From JAICXG01 sp036494545 (GTDB lineage Bacteria > Verrucomicrobiota > Verrucomicrobiia > Chthoniobacterales > UBA10450), in assembly GCA_036494545.1 (NCBI GenBank), contig DASXOB010000017.1, positions 62,001 to 126,000 of the forward strand: a stretch of DNA of 64,000 nt, read 5' to 3'. Of this stretch, positions 31,307-41,250 are shown piece after piece. The translations under genes and the position numbers were made by a program. The notes under the pieces were generated by a model. It was not told the origin of the DNA. It ran no database searches and saw only the letters and a program-made list of their open reading frames with translations. Within the stretch, counting starts at the first letter, position 1, and every line of letters begins with the position of its first letter.

Positions 31307-33764
31307 ACTGCGTTACGCCTTCAGGGTGCTGTTGAAATCGCCCGCATTTTCCGCGATCGCGATCTTGACGCTGGCGCTCGGGATCGGTGCGAACACCGCA
31401 ATTTTTTCGGTCGTCGAAAGCACGCTCTTGCGTCCGCTGCCATTTCCGCACGCGGAACGACTCGTTCGAATTTTCGAAGCGCAAAACGAAGCGGGCGCCC
31501 GGGCCGCTTCGCTCAATCTGAGCGATCGCACGCTGCAACGCTTCCGGGATTTCGGTCGCGATATTTTCCAAGATATCGCCGGTGGGACCGGCGGTGTGGC
31601 AATCGTCGGCTTCCACGATGGCTCGCCGGTGCAAACCGTTCCGGCAGCGCGCATCACGACGAATTTCTTTTCCGTGCTCGGTTTGCCGCCGGCACAAGGT
31701 CGAAACTTCACTGACGGAGAAGGTCGCGCCGGTCACGCGGCGGTCGCGATCATCAGCGACGATTTTTGGCGCGGTAAACTCAATGCGCGCCGGGATGTGC
31801 TCGGCAGCACGCTCATTCTTGACGGTGCGCCGTACACAATCATCGGCGTGATGCCGAAACATTTCCGTCATCCGTACCGGGCCGACATCTGGCTCCCGCT
31901 CGTGCTCGAGCCGAACAATCTCGCCGCGATCAACAATCACTATTTGTACGGCGTTGGCCGATTGCGTGCGGGCATAACGCCCGCCCAAGCCGAAGCCGCG
32001 GCGCAACGAATGTTCACCGGGATCAATCGCGAAGATCCAAATCCCGCGAATGCCCACGCCGCTTACCTGCCGCCGTTGCGGGAGAGCTTCGTCATGGATT
32101 TGCGCCCGAAGATCCTCGTTATCGTCGGCGCGGCGGTGTGCGTCCTGTTAATTGCCGCGGCGAATTTTGCCGGACTCCTGCTGTCGCGCGTAATCGAACG
32201 CGAAGGTGAATTCGCCTTGCGTTCCGCACTCGGCGCCAGTCGGCAACGACTCGTTAGGCAACAACTGGTCCAGGCGCTCTTGCTCGCGCTAGTCGGAACT
32301 GCGCTCGGTCTTCTCGTCGCCTCATGGGCGACACCGCTTCTGCTCGCCATAAGCCCGGAAGGTGCGGACGCGACCGGCAGCGCGATGCGCGAATTCGATT
32401 ACATTCCGCGGCTCGACCTTCCTGTCTTCGCATTCGCGGCCGGTATGATGGCGTTGGTCGCGCTCGGTTTTGGTTTGCTTCCGGCATTGCGCGCGTCGCG
32501 CACCGATTTACGGAGCGCGCTAAACGCCACTGCGCGCGGCGCCACACTCGACCGCAACGCGCGCCGCTTACTCAGCTCTTTGGTCGTCATTGAGCTCGCG
32601 GTCGCCGCCGCGCTCCTGACGGCGAGCGTTACGGCCACGCAATATTTTCGCAGGCTGGTCGATGAACCGTGGGGCTTTGAAACGCGCGATCGCATGGTAG
32701 TGAACATTTCGCTCCCCGAGCAATTTTTCCCCGACGCCGTCGCGAAACAGCACGCGCTCGATGCTTCGCTCGCGCAACTACGCGCCTTGCCGGGCGTGCA
32801 ATCCGCCACCGTCGTTTCGCCGTCGCCGATGGACGCATCGTGGACGCTGATGCTTTTCAATCCAGAGAACGCGCCCGCCCCAGAACCGGCCGGCACCTAC
32901 GCGGCGTATTCGCGCCTGACCGTTCCGGGATATTTCCGCGATATCGGACAACCGCTCTTGCAGGGCCGCGATTTTTCGGAGAGCGACGAAGCCGACTCGC
33001 AGTTTGTCTGCATCGTCAGTCAAAGTATCGCGAAACGTTTTTGGCCTAACGAGTCCTCGATTGGAAAACGCATCCGCTGGGGACGAATGGATGGGACCCG
33101 TCCATGGTTCACGATTGTCGGCGTGGTTGGCGACGTGAAGGCGATCGCCGATCCGCGGGATGGGGAGGTTCTGGGGATGATCGCACGGCCGATGGCGCAG
33201 ATGCTCGCGCACGCCACCGCGCCGCTCGAGGACATCACCTTCGTCCTGCACACCAACCGCCTGACTAACGCTGAAGCAACGGTTCGTGCCGCGCTCGCCC
33301 GCGCCAACTCCCAACTTGCGGCCTACAACTTCGTTTCGTTAGGCGAGCTGGCCGCGCAATCGCGCACCACCGAGCGTTTCATCTTCGTTCTTGTCTCCTC
33401 CTTCGGCGCACTCGGACTAGTTCTGGCCGCGGTTGGACTTTACGGATTGCTATCTTTGCAAGTCGCGCGACGCGAGCGCGAATTCGGAATTCGCAGCGCT
33501 CTCGGCGCAACCGCGGCGCAGATCATTCAGCTCGTTGCCGGGCAAGGGATGCGTTTGCTCGCGATCGGTTTCGCGGGTGGCGCGCTCCTCACGCTTGGCC
33601 TTTTTCGTCTCGTGCAGAATCAATGGGCTGAAATGCCCGCGCCGAATTTGATCGCATGGATCGGCGGCGGTGCCGTCCTGGCGGCGACAGTTGCGGTAGC
33701 CTGCTGGCTGCCGGCGAGGCGCGCGACTCGCGTTGATCCCGTAAGAGCGCTGCGCGCGGAGTGA
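31299..33764 (+). CDS. ADOP permease, array copy 5
   Basis: 821 residues, N-terminus MSELRYAFRVLLKSPAF, tail DPVRALRAE. The unit-one core near 272 is divergent (GAAVCVLLIAAANFAGLLLSRVI). The last core near 695 ends GLYGLLSLQVARREREFGIR and is followed by an atypical LVQNQWAEMPAPN region in place of SLLYGV. Exact 9-mers are at 32251 (LVRQ), 33044 (FWPNES) and 33336 (Ser-Leu-Gly). A molybdenum hydroxylase gene starts one base after its stop, so the transcript probably continues. Confidence 0.9.
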   Translation: MSELRYAFRVLLKSPAFSAIAILTLALGIGANTAIFSVVESTLLRPLPFPHAERLVRIFEAQNEAGARAASLNLSDRTLQRFRDFGRDIFQDIAGGTGGVAIVGFHDGSPVQTVPAARITTNFFSVLGLPPAQGRNFTDGEGRAGHAAVAIISDDFWRGKLNARRDVLGSTLILDGAPYTIIGVMPKHFRHPYRADIWLPLVLEPNNLAAINNHYLYGVGRLRAGITPAQAEAAAQRMFTGINREDPNPANAHAAYLPPLRESFVMDLRPKILVIVGAAVCVLLIAAANFAGLLLSRVIEREGEFALRSALGASRQRLVRQQLVQALLLALVGTALGLLVASWATPLLLAISPEGADATGSAMREFDYIPRLDLPVFAFAAGMMALVALGFGLLPALRASRTDLRSALNATARGATLDRNARRLLSSLVVIELAVAAALLTASVTATQYFRRLVDEPWGFETRDRMVVNISLPEQFFPDAVAKQHALDASLAQLRALPGVQSATVVSPSPMDASWTLMLFNPENAPAPEPAGTYAAYSRLTVPGYFRDIGQPLLQGRDFSESDEADSQFVCIVSQSIAKRFWPNESSIGKRIRWGRMDGTRPWFTIVGVVGDVKAIADPRDGEVLGMIARPMAQMLAHATAPLEDITFVLHTNRLTNAEATVRAALARANSQLAAYNFVSLGELAAQSRTTERFIFVLVSSFGALGLVLAAVGLYGLLSLQVARREREFGIRSALGATAAQIIQLVAGQGMRLLAIGFAGGALLTLGLFRLVQNQWAEMPAPNLIAWIGGGAVLAATVAVACWLPARRATRVDPVRALRAE

Positions 33765-33765
33765 G

Positions 33766-34227
33766 ATGAAAATTTCGCTCGCCATCAATCAAGCGCGCAG
33801 GGAAGTCGAGGTCGATGACGACATGCCGCTCGTCTGGATATTGCGCGACTCGTTAGGCATGACCGGCACCAAGTTCGGTTGCGGGGTCGGCGTGTGCGGT
33901 TCGTGCACGGTTTTGGAAAACGGAAAGGCGGTGCGGTCGTGTCAGATTCCGGCGCACGAAGCGAAGGAGCGCAGTTTCACCACGATCGAAGGCTTGTCGC
34001 CCGATGGAGATCATCCGTGCCAGCGCGCGTGGCTGGAAGGAGACGTCGCGCAATGCGGTTATTGCCAGCCGGGAATGATCATGAACGCCTGCGCGCTGTT
34101 GCGTGAAAATCCGAACCCGAGCGATGAAACAATCGATGCCGTGATGTCGGAATCGGTTTGCCGTTGCGGCACCTATCCGCGCATGCGCAAGGCAATCAGA
34201 CGCGCCGCGGAACTGATGAAGGCATGA
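33766..34227 (+). CDS. [2Fe-2S] small subunit of a molybdenum hydroxylase (IorA-like)
   Basis: A 153-residue electron-transfer subunit of the xanthine dehydrogenase/isoquinoline 1-oxidoreductase family. The N-terminal plant-type ferredoxin cluster uses C39, C44, C47 and C59 (GCGVGVCGSC...SC). The helical second cluster uses C97, C100, C132 and C134 (QCGYCQPGM...CRCGTY). It passes electrons from the Mo centre to an acceptor. Its ATG follows the permease stop by one base and its stop overlaps the large-subunit ATG by 4 nt. The exact 9-mer is at 33850 (Asp-Ser-Leu-Gly). The substrate cannot be assigned. Confidence 0.93.
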   Translation: MKISLAINQARREVEVDDDMPLVWILRDSLGMTGTKFGCGVGVCGSCTVLENGKAVRSCQIPAHEAKERSFTTIEGLSPDGDHPCQRAWLEGDVAQCGYCQPGMIMNACALLRENPNPSDETIDAVMSESVCRCGTYPRMRKAIRRAAELMKA

Positions 34228-36374
34228 TCACTTCGCGTCGCACTTTCTTGAAAACGACCGTGCTGAGCGGTGCGTCGCTGATTGTCGGTTTCAATTGCAC
34301 ACGGATTTGTGCGGCCGACGTGCCTAACGAGTTCAAGCCGAACGGCTGGGTAAAAATCGATCCTGACGGCACAGTCTGGTTGACGATTGGCAAATCGGAA
34401 ATGGGCCAGGGCGTGCGCACTTCGCTCGCCATGATGCTGGCGGAAGAACTGGATGCGGATTTCTCGCGAATCAAACTGACCCAGGCAAAGCCGGGTCCCG
34501 GCTATGAGGATCTCGGGACGGGCGGCAGCGGCAGTATGGAAGATGGCTGGGCGATGTTACGCCAGGCCGGTGCGGCGGCGCGGGCAATGTTGATTACCGC
34601 CGCTGCGAAACAATGGAACATTTCGCCTAACGAATGCAGGACGGAGCGCGGTACAGTTGTGCATCCCGCGAAAGGCCGACTGGAGTTTGGAAGACTCGTT
34701 TCCGCCGCCGCGAAACTGCAAGTTCCGAAGGAAGCGAAGCCGAAAGCGCGATCGGATTACAAGATTATCGGTCAACCTACCGCGCGCATCGACGGTCACG
34801 ACATCGTGAGCGGCCGTGCGCATTACGGCATCGATACAAAAATTCCCGGAATGCTGCATGTCTCGGTGGAGCGTCCGCCCTTCGTGGGCGCGAAGGCGGA
34901 GAAGATGGATGAAGAAAAAGCGCGCGCGGTTCGCGGCCTGCGTTCGATTTTGCGCGGAGATTTCGGCGTCGCGGTTGTCGCGGAAAATAGCTGGGCCGCG
35001 ATCAAAGGTCGCAGCGCGCTGGCGGTGAAGTGGAGCAACCCGCCGGCGGATGCATTCGATTCCGAGGCGCACGCGAAGAAGTTGGAAACCGCGGCGCGCG
35101 AGAAAGGAAATGTGACGCGGCACGAAGTTGCGCCTAACGACGCCAACCCCATCGCCCGCACGATCGAAGCGATTTATTCCTATCCCTTTTACGCGCACGC
35201 CCCGGTCGAGACGATGAACTGCACCGCGCACGTAACAGGCGATCGCTGCACACTCTGGGTTCCGACGCAGGCGCCAAATCGGGTGCAAAAACGCGTCGCG
35301 GAATCACTCGGCACCACGCCAGATAAAGTGGAGGTGAACGTGACTTTGATCGGCGGCGGATTCGGCCGGCGACTTGCGGCGGATTACGCGCTTGAAGCCG
35401 CCGCCATTTCCCGCGCCGCCAAAGCGCCGGTGCAGGTGCTTTGGTCGCGCCCGGACGACATGAAGCACGGGCATTTCCAGGCCGCCTCGGCGCATTATCT
35501 CGCCGCGGGTTTGGATTCGTTAGGCAAAGTCGTTTCCTGGAAACACACCAAGGCTGGCTCGTTTCACAATCTCTCCGCGCTCGAGCCTGAGGCCGAGCGG
35601 AACGATGCCTGGTATCGCGGCTGGTCCTGGGGCGTTTACGATGTGCCGTACAACATTCCCGCGATCGAGACCGCTTATGTGCCGGTTGATTTGCCGGTGA
35701 AACACGGTCCGTGGCGTTCGGTCTTCGCGCCTTCGAGTGTTTTCGCGCGCGAATCTTTCATCGACGAACTCGCGCACGAAAGCGGTGCTGATCCGCTCGC
35801 GTTTCGTCTCGAACTCTTGCAGGGGCCCGACACGTTTAAGATCGGCCGTGAAACTTACGATCGGCGCCGCCTGCGGCGCGTGCTCGAAGTTGTGCGGGAG
35901 AAATCCAGCTGGGGCGAAACCGTGGCCAGGCCGCGCGGCCGCGGAGTCGCCTGCAACATGTATGATGGCCGCACCCACATCGCGTATGTCGTCGACGTCC
36001 ACGTCGATAAAAGCGGCAACGTCAAAGTCGAGCGCGTGGTTGCGGCGGTCGACTGCGGCTTGGTGATCAATCCCATCGGCGTCGAGCAACAAACCGAAGG
36101 TGGAGTCATCTGGGGGATTTCCTCCGCGCTGAAAGGTTGCATCACTTTCAAGAGCGGCGCGGCCCAGCAATCGACTTACAACGATTTTGGTGTCGCGCGG
36201 ATGAAGGACGCGCCCGTGATCGAAGTTCATCTTGTCGGCGCGGATGCGAAGGAGCCATCGGGAATCGGCGAACCGCCCGTGCCGCCAAGCGTGCCCGCGA
36301 TCGTCAACGCCATTTTCGCCGCCACCGGCAAACGCATTCGGAAGCTTCCAATTACGCCTGATGAATTGGCCTAA
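34224..36374 (+). CDS. Molybdopterin-binding large subunit, isoquinoline 1-oxidoreductase-like
   Basis: 716 residues from ATG 34224 (MITSRRTFLKTTVLSGASLI), which begins with a Tat-like SRRTFLK signal, so the enzyme is probably exported folded with its small subunit. ATG 34158 would bury that signal. Visible Mo-pterin segments are GKSEMGQGVRTSLA (about 57-70), GGGFGRRLAADY, and SGIGEPPVPPSVPAI with the catalytic Glu at about 683. The single-chain large subunit with no FAD subunit fits aldehyde or N-heterocycle oxidoreductases that use a cytochrome acceptor. No XdhC-like maturation gene is adjacent. It has the highest 9-mer density of any gene here (34322, 34625, 35132, 35517). Its stop codon TAA is itself inside a fifth copy (36369). 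Confidence 0.92.
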   Translation: MITSRRTFLKTTVLSGASLIVGFNCTRICAADVPNEFKPNGWVKIDPDGTVWLTIGKSEMGQGVRTSLAMMLAEELDADFSRIKLTQAKPGPGYEDLGTGGSGSMEDGWAMLRQAGAAARAMLITAAAKQWNISPNECRTERGTVVHPAKGRLEFGRLVSAAAKLQVPKEAKPKARSDYKIIGQPTARIDGHDIVSGRAHYGIDTKIPGMLHVSVERPPFVGAKAEKMDEEKARAVRGLRSILRGDFGVAVVAENSWAAIKGRSALAVKWSNPPADAFDSEAHAKKLETAAREKGNVTRHEVAPNDANPIARTIEAIYSYPFYAHAPVETMNCTAHVTGDRCTLWVPTQAPNRVQKRVAESLGTTPDKVEVNVTLIGGGFGRRLAADYALEAAAISRAAKAPVQVLWSRPDDMKHGHFQAASAHYLAAGLDSLGKVVSWKHTKAGSFHNLSALEPEAERNDAWYRGWSWGVYDVPYNIPAIETAYVPVDLPVKHGPWRSVFAPSSVFARESFIDELAHESGADPLAFRLELLQGPDTFKIGRETYDRRRLRRVLEVVREKSSWGETVARPRGRGVACNMYDGRTHIAYVVDVHVDKSGNVKVERVVAAVDCGLVINPIGVEQQTEGGVIWGISSALKGCITFKSGAAQQSTYNDFGVARMKDAPVIEVHLVGADAKEPSGIGEPPVPPSVPAIVNAIFAATGKRIRKLPITPDELA

Positions 36375-36377
36375 CGA
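36369..36377 (+). repeat. Iterated 9-mer spanning the stop codon of the large subunit
   Basis: GCC-TAA-CGA: the last sense codon (Ala) and the stop codon are part of the motif. This is the only exact copy read in the frame that contains TAA. Confidence 0.9.
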
Positions 36378-36388
36378 ATAGTTGAAAT

Positions 36389-38818
36389 ATGATCACCAAT
36401 TTCAGATACGCGCTGCGGATGTTGCTCAAGACACCCGCGTTCACCGCCATCGCCGTGATCACGCTCGCGCTCGGGATCGGCGCGAACAGCGCCATCTTCA
36501 GCGTCGTCGATACCATCCTGCTCCGGCCGTTGCCGTTCCCGAAATCGGACGAGCTGGTCATGATCTGGAGCAATAATCTCAAGGACGAGCCGAACGGTCG
36601 TTACACATCGTCGTTCCCGAACTTCCACGATTATCGTGCGCAGAGCCGCAGCTTCACCGGCATGGCCGCATACACCGGCGCGGGTGCGGTCCTCACCGGA
36701 GTCGGGGAGGCGCAGGAGCTGACCGGCGTCGCGGTCGACGGCGACTTTTTCGATGTCCTCGGTGTGCAGCCGGTGATTGGGCGCGGCTTCACGGCGGAGG
36801 AAGCGAAAGTTGGGGCGCCGTATGTGGTGGTGCTCAGCTACGACACGTGGCAGCACGCATTTGCCGGCAACGCGAGCATCGTCGGGCAACAGATCGGACT
36901 GTCCAGCCGCAGCTACACTGTGCTTGGGGTGATGCCGCGCGGCTGGAAGTTCCCGGTCGATTTCCAACGCAGCGAATACATCACGCCGCTGCAACCGATC
37001 ACGCCGCAGGAAGTGCCGCGGCGCGGTTCGAGCTTTCTGAAACTCATCGCGCGTTTGCAACCTGGCGTGTCGCCAAAGCAAGCGGAAGCGGAGATGGCGC
37101 CGATTGCTGCGCGGCTGGCGAAGCAATATCCTGATTACAATCTCGATCGCGGTATTCGTATCGTGCCGTTACTGGAGGATGTTGTCGGCAATGTGCGGCC
37201 GGCGCTCCTGGTCTTGTTAGGCGCGGTCGCGCTCGTGTTGCTGATCGCGTGCGCGAATGTCGCGAATCTGCTGCTGGCACGCGCCGCAGCGCGCAGTCGC
37301 GAGATTGGAATTCGCACTGCGCTGGGTGCCAGTCGCGTTCTAATCGTCAGGCAACTTCTCGCCGAAAGCTTCCTGCTCGCGTTGCTCGGTGGCGCGGGCG
37401 GTTTGTTGCTCGCGTGGTGGGGCGTGGATGTGTTGAGCGCGCTCGGGCCGCGGGACGTGCCGCGTCTTAGCGAGATTCACATCAACGCCATGGTGGGTGC
37501 ATTCACCTTTGGCCTCGCCGTACTCAGCACGATCGCGTTCGGTCTAGTCCCGGCATTGCAAATCTCGCGCGCGAATGTCAGCGAGTCGTTGCAGCAAGGC
37601 TCGAAGGGCTCGACCGGCGGATTGCACGGCGCGCGCGTGCGCGCGTTCCTCGTCATCTCGCAGGTGTCGCTTTCGCTTCTGCTGCTGGCGGGCGCAGGCC
37701 TGCTCATCAAGAGTTTCTTTAATCTGCGCGCGACCAGTCCCGGTTTCGATCCCACGCGCCTCCTCGTTCTTGATCAAGTCATATCCCGCACGCATTATCC
37801 GGAGGCGGATCAGCAGCGCCGTTTCTACGACCAGCTGATGCCGAAGATCGCCGCGCTTCCTGGAGTGGAAGCGGTCAGCGGGGCGAACCCCTTGCCCTTC
37901 AGCGGCAATGACAGCAACTCGTCGTTCACCATCGCCGGCGGTCCGCCGATCGCGCCCGGCAATCACCCCGATGCATCGAACCTGACGGTGATGCCGGGTT
38001 ACTTTCGAAGCATGAAGGTTCCGTTGCGGAGCGGCCGGGACTTTGATGCGCGTGACAACGAGACGACGGCGAAGGTCGCGATGGTTAACGAGACATTCGT
38101 TAGGCGATTTTTGCCGAAGGTGAATCCGATTGGACAAGGTATCCTGCTCGATCAAGCGGACGGCGCCAAAGCGATCCCGCTTGAGGTAATCGCCGTCGTC
38201 GCGGACACGAAACAAAACGAACTCGGCGTGCCGAGCCAGCCGGAGTTCTACCAGCCGTTCGCGCAAAGCCCCGCCCGTCGCATCTGGCTTGTCATCCGCA
38301 GCGCGAGCAAAGGCAGCGGCGCGCTCCAAACCGCGCTCGCGCATGCGGTGCACGAGGTCGATCCGGAAGTATTCGTAAGCGAGCTGATGCCGATGCAGGA
38401 CTTGTTAGGCAAACAGCTTGCCCGGCCGAAGTTCAACATGATGCTGCTCGGCGTCTTTGCCGGCGTGGCGATGGTGCTGGCGGCGATTGGCATCTACGGC
38501 GTCATCGCCTACAGCGTTGCGCAACGCACGCGCGAAATCGGCATACGGATGGCGCTGGGCGCTCAGCGTACGCAAATGCTGCGAATGATTTTGCGGCAAA
38601 GTCTCAGCGTGGTTGCGATTGGCCTAACGATTGGTTTGCTCGTTGCCTTCGGAACGACGCGATTGCTCGCCAGTCTCCTCTACGGCGTCGGCGCGAACGA
38701 CATCGTGACCTATGCGAGCGTGGTCTTTTTGTTAGGCGGCGCGGCTTTGCTTGCCAGCTACATCCCGGCGCGTCGCGCCATGAAAGTCGATCCGATGATC
38801 GCGCTCCGTTATGAATGA
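36389..38818 (+). CDS. ADOP permease, array copy 6
   Basis: 809 residues, N-terminus MITNFRYALRMLLKTPAF, tail DPMIALRYE. The unit-one core is near 272 and the last near 685 (GIYGVIAYSVAQRTREIGIR). It is strikingly close to the copy at 46035, sharing blocks such as QISRANVSESLQQ/QISGSDVNEALQS and VRAFLVISQVSLSLLLL/TRALLVVSQVSLSLLLL. Its N-terminal domain also resembles the 63363 copy (VMPRGWKFPV). Exact 9-mers are at 38097 (FVRR) and 38622 (GLTIG), with TTGTTAGGC variants at 37214, 38402 and 38729. Its last 8 nt (ATGAATGA) contain the start of the next gene. Confidence 0.9.
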   Translation: MITNFRYALRMLLKTPAFTAIAVITLALGIGANSAIFSVVDTILLRPLPFPKSDELVMIWSNNLKDEPNGRYTSSFPNFHDYRAQSRSFTGMAAYTGAGAVLTGVGEAQELTGVAVDGDFFDVLGVQPVIGRGFTAEEAKVGAPYVVVLSYDTWQHAFAGNASIVGQQIGLSSRSYTVLGVMPRGWKFPVDFQRSEYITPLQPITPQEVPRRGSSFLKLIARLQPGVSPKQAEAEMAPIAARLAKQYPDYNLDRGIRIVPLLEDVVGNVRPALLVLLGAVALVLLIACANVANLLLARAAARSREIGIRTALGASRVLIVRQLLAESFLLALLGGAGGLLLAWWGVDVLSALGPRDVPRLSEIHINAMVGAFTFGLAVLSTIAFGLVPALQISRANVSESLQQGSKGSTGGLHGARVRAFLVISQVSLSLLLLAGAGLLIKSFFNLRATSPGFDPTRLLVLDQVISRTHYPEADQQRRFYDQLMPKIAALPGVEAVSGANPLPFSGNDSNSSFTIAGGPPIAPGNHPDASNLTVMPGYFRSMKVPLRSGRDFDARDNETTAKVAMVNETFVRRFLPKVNPIGQGILLDQADGAKAIPLEVIAVVADTKQNELGVPSQPEFYQPFAQSPARRIWLVIRSASKGSGALQTALAHAVHEVDPEVFVSELMPMQDLLGKQLARPKFNMMLLGVFAGVAMVLAAIGIYGVIAYSVAQRTREIGIRMALGAQRTQMLRMILRQSLSVVAIGLTIGLLVAFGTTRLLASLLYGVGANDIVTYASVVFLLGGAALLASYIPARRAMKVDPMIALRYE

Positions 38819-41234
38819 CCTGCGTGGCGCATTGCGCATGCTGCTGAAGTCGCCCGCCTTCAGCCTCATCGCCATCGCAACGCTTGCGCTCGGCATTGGC
38901 GCGAACACCGCCATCTTCACGATCGTCCACGCCGTTTTCCTCGAGCAATTGCCCTACCGCGACGCCAATCGCATCGTCGCCATCTGGGAGACGAACGCCC
39001 AGCGGCCCGGCAAATCTAACACCGTCGCGCCGGCCAATTTTCTTCGCTGGCAGGAGCGCGCGACTTCCTTCGCCAGCCTCGCTGGCTACGCCGAGACGCG
39101 CGCCAACCTCACCGGCAGCGGCAATCCGGAAGAGCTTGTCGCGCAGAATGTGACCGAGAAATATTTCTCGGTCATCGGGGTCGAGCCGTTTCTCGGACGC
39201 ACCTTCACCGCGGCGGAAAGCGCCGATCCCAAATCTGCCGCGGTTATTCTTACCCACGAATTGTGGGAACGGCGTTTTGGTTCCGATCCCGCGATCATCG
39301 GCCGTTCGATTCAACTCAATGGCAAACCGCAAACCGTCGTCGGGGTCATGCCCGCAGGGGTTCGCCTCTTCATGAAAACCGGCTCGCTCGTGGACAAGCC
39401 GGTCGATTTCTGGTGGCCCTTTGCGCTCGGACCGGAACAGCGCGAACCGCACGGCCGCTATCTCTCCGTTGTGGCCCGCCTCAAGCCGGGTGTGACACTC
39501 GAGGCGGCGCGCGCTGAGATGAAGGCGATCGCCACTAGCCTAACGAACGAGCTACCGAACTTCGATACCGGCTGGGGAGTAAAAGTCTTGCCGTTGCGCG
39601 AGGAATTGTCCGGCGAGATTCGGCCGGCGCTCCTCCTTCTCTCGGGCGCGGTTGCCTTCGTTCTCCTCATCGCCTGTGCGAACGTCGCCAACCTGCTTCT
39701 CGCCCGCGGGGCGGCCCGTCGGCATGAGATTGCGATCCGCGTCGCCCTAGGCGCAACCCGCGGACGGATCGTTAGGCAACTTCTTGGCGAAACGCTCCTC
39801 CTCGGCGTGCTCGGTGGTTTCCTCAGCCTGCTCATCGCACAATGGAGTCTGGCGCTGCTCGGGGCCCTCAGCCCGGTCGACCTTGCGAGCACGCACGGGC
39901 TTTCGCTCAATTATCCGGTCCTGGCCTTCACTGGGGCGATTTCGATTCTGACCGCGCTCGCTTGCGGAATGGTCGCCGCGTGGAGCGGCTCCCGACCGGA
40001 CGTGCAGCAAGCGCTGGTCGAAGGCGGGCGGCAAATCGGCGTCAATCTTCGGCATCGCCGGTTGCGCCATGCCTTTGTCGTGGCGGAGATCGCGCTCGCC
40101 GTTGTGCTCCTGGTCGGCGCCGGGCTGATGTTGCGGAGTTTCGCCGCGATGCGCGAGGTCGATCCGGGTTTCGATCCGCACCATGTCCTGACGCTGCGGA
40201 TGCAATTGCCGCGCGCGAAATATCCCGACGAGCCGGCACGGATCCGCTTTTTCAGCGAAGTCACAGCGCGGGTCGCGAACATCTCCGGGGTGGAGGCGGT
40301 GGGCGCGGTGAGTTATCTGCCGATGGCCGGCCTGGGCGCGGCGACGGACTTCGCCATCCAAGGTCAACCCTCAAGCGCACCCGGCCAGGAGAAGGTCACG
40401 GCGGTGACGGTTTGCGACGACGGATTTTTCCGCGCGCTCAAGATTCCGCTTCTCCGCGGCCGGCTTTTCAGTGCGCGGGAAATGGTGGAAAAACGCAACG
40501 TCGTCCTCATCAACGAAGCCTTCGCGCGGCAATACTTCCCTAACGAGAACCCGATCGGCCAACGGGTCACGATCGAGATGAATGATCCGATCGTGCCGAC
40601 CGAAATCATCGGCATCGTCGGCGACACCCAGGCGATCGATCTCGTGACGCCGGCGAAACCGATGGCCTTCTGGCCGCATCCGCAACTCGCTTATAACCTG
40701 ATGACGCTGACCGTCCGCACGGCGGGGGACCCGCTCGGCGCGGCGCAAGCGGTCGGCGCGCAAATCCACGCGCTCGATAAGGATCAACCCGTCTCCGATG
40801 TGCAGACGATGGAGCAATGGGTGGCAAAATCGCTCGCCCAAACACGCTTCAGCTTCCTCCTCCTGATGGTTTTTGCCGGCCTCGCGCTCGTCCTCGCGGC
40901 GGTCGGCATTTACGGCGTGATGTCTTACGCGGTTAGTCAGCGGACCGCGGAGATCGGCGTGCGCCTCGCCATCGGGGCGGAGGAGAAGGACATCCTCCGA
41001 ATGATTGTGGCGGACGGCGCGCGCCTCGCGGGATTGGGCCTGGCGATTGGACTTTTGCTCGCCGTCGTCCTGAGCCGCAGCCTAACGAGTTTGCTTTTCG
41101 AAACCGTGGCGGCCGATCCGCTGACCTACGGGTTGGTCAGTGCTCTTCTAGGCGTCGTCGCGCTCCTCGCCTGCTATTTGCCGGCGCGCCGGGCCGCGCG
41201 GGTTAATCCGCTTATAGCTCTACGCGCCGAATGA
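38811..41234 (+). CDS. ADOP permease, array copy 7
   Basis: 807 residues, N-terminus MNDLRGALRMLLKSPAF, tail NPLIALRAE. It begins inside the stop region of the preceding gene, so it is likely translated by reinitiation. The unit-one core is near 274 (GAVAFVLLIACANVANLLLA) and the last near 682 (GIYGVMSYAVSQRTAEIGVR). The first periplasmic domain has a distinctive segment RLFMKTGSLVDKPVDFWWPF. Exact 9-mers are at 39538 (SLTNE), 39769 (IVRQ) and 41080 (SLTSL), with a CCCTAACGA variant at 40538 (YFPNENP). Confidence 0.9.
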   Translation: MNDLRGALRMLLKSPAFSLIAIATLALGIGANTAIFTIVHAVFLEQLPYRDANRIVAIWETNAQRPGKSNTVAPANFLRWQERATSFASLAGYAETRANLTGSGNPEELVAQNVTEKYFSVIGVEPFLGRTFTAAESADPKSAAVILTHELWERRFGSDPAIIGRSIQLNGKPQTVVGVMPAGVRLFMKTGSLVDKPVDFWWPFALGPEQREPHGRYLSVVARLKPGVTLEAARAEMKAIATSLTNELPNFDTGWGVKVLPLREELSGEIRPALLLLSGAVAFVLLIACANVANLLLARGAARRHEIAIRVALGATRGRIVRQLLGETLLLGVLGGFLSLLIAQWSLALLGALSPVDLASTHGLSLNYPVLAFTGAISILTALACGMVAAWSGSRPDVQQALVEGGRQIGVNLRHRRLRHAFVVAEIALAVVLLVGAGLMLRSFAAMREVDPGFDPHHVLTLRMQLPRAKYPDEPARIRFFSEVTARVANISGVEAVGAVSYLPMAGLGAATDFAIQGQPSSAPGQEKVTAVTVCDDGFFRALKIPLLRGRLFSAREMVEKRNVVLINEAFARQYFPNENPIGQRVTIEMNDPIVPTEIIGIVGDTQAIDLVTPAKPMAFWPHPQLAYNLMTLTVRTAGDPLGAAQAVGAQIHALDKDQPVSDVQTMEQWVAKSLAQTRFSFLLLMVFAGLALVLAAVGIYGVMSYAVSQRTAEIGVRLAIGAEEKDILRMIVADGARLAGLGLAIGLLLAVVLSRSLTSLLFETVAADPLTYGLVSALLGVVALLACYLPARRAARVNPLIALRAE

Positions 41235-41238
41235 ATCT

Positions 41239-41247
41239 GCCTAACGA
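41239..41247 (+). repeat. Iterated 9-mer GCCTAACGA in spacer
   Basis: Exact copy occupying nine of the sixteen bases between two permease genes, ending 3 nt before the ATG at 41251, where a Shine-Dalgarno would be expected. Confidence 0.9.
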
Positions 41248-41250
41248 ACT

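Noticed and set aside
34158..34223. Upstream start for the Mo hydroxylase large subunit
   Set aside because: It would overlap the small subunit by 70 nt and bury the SRRTFLK export signal. ATG 34224 with an ATGA overlap is better.
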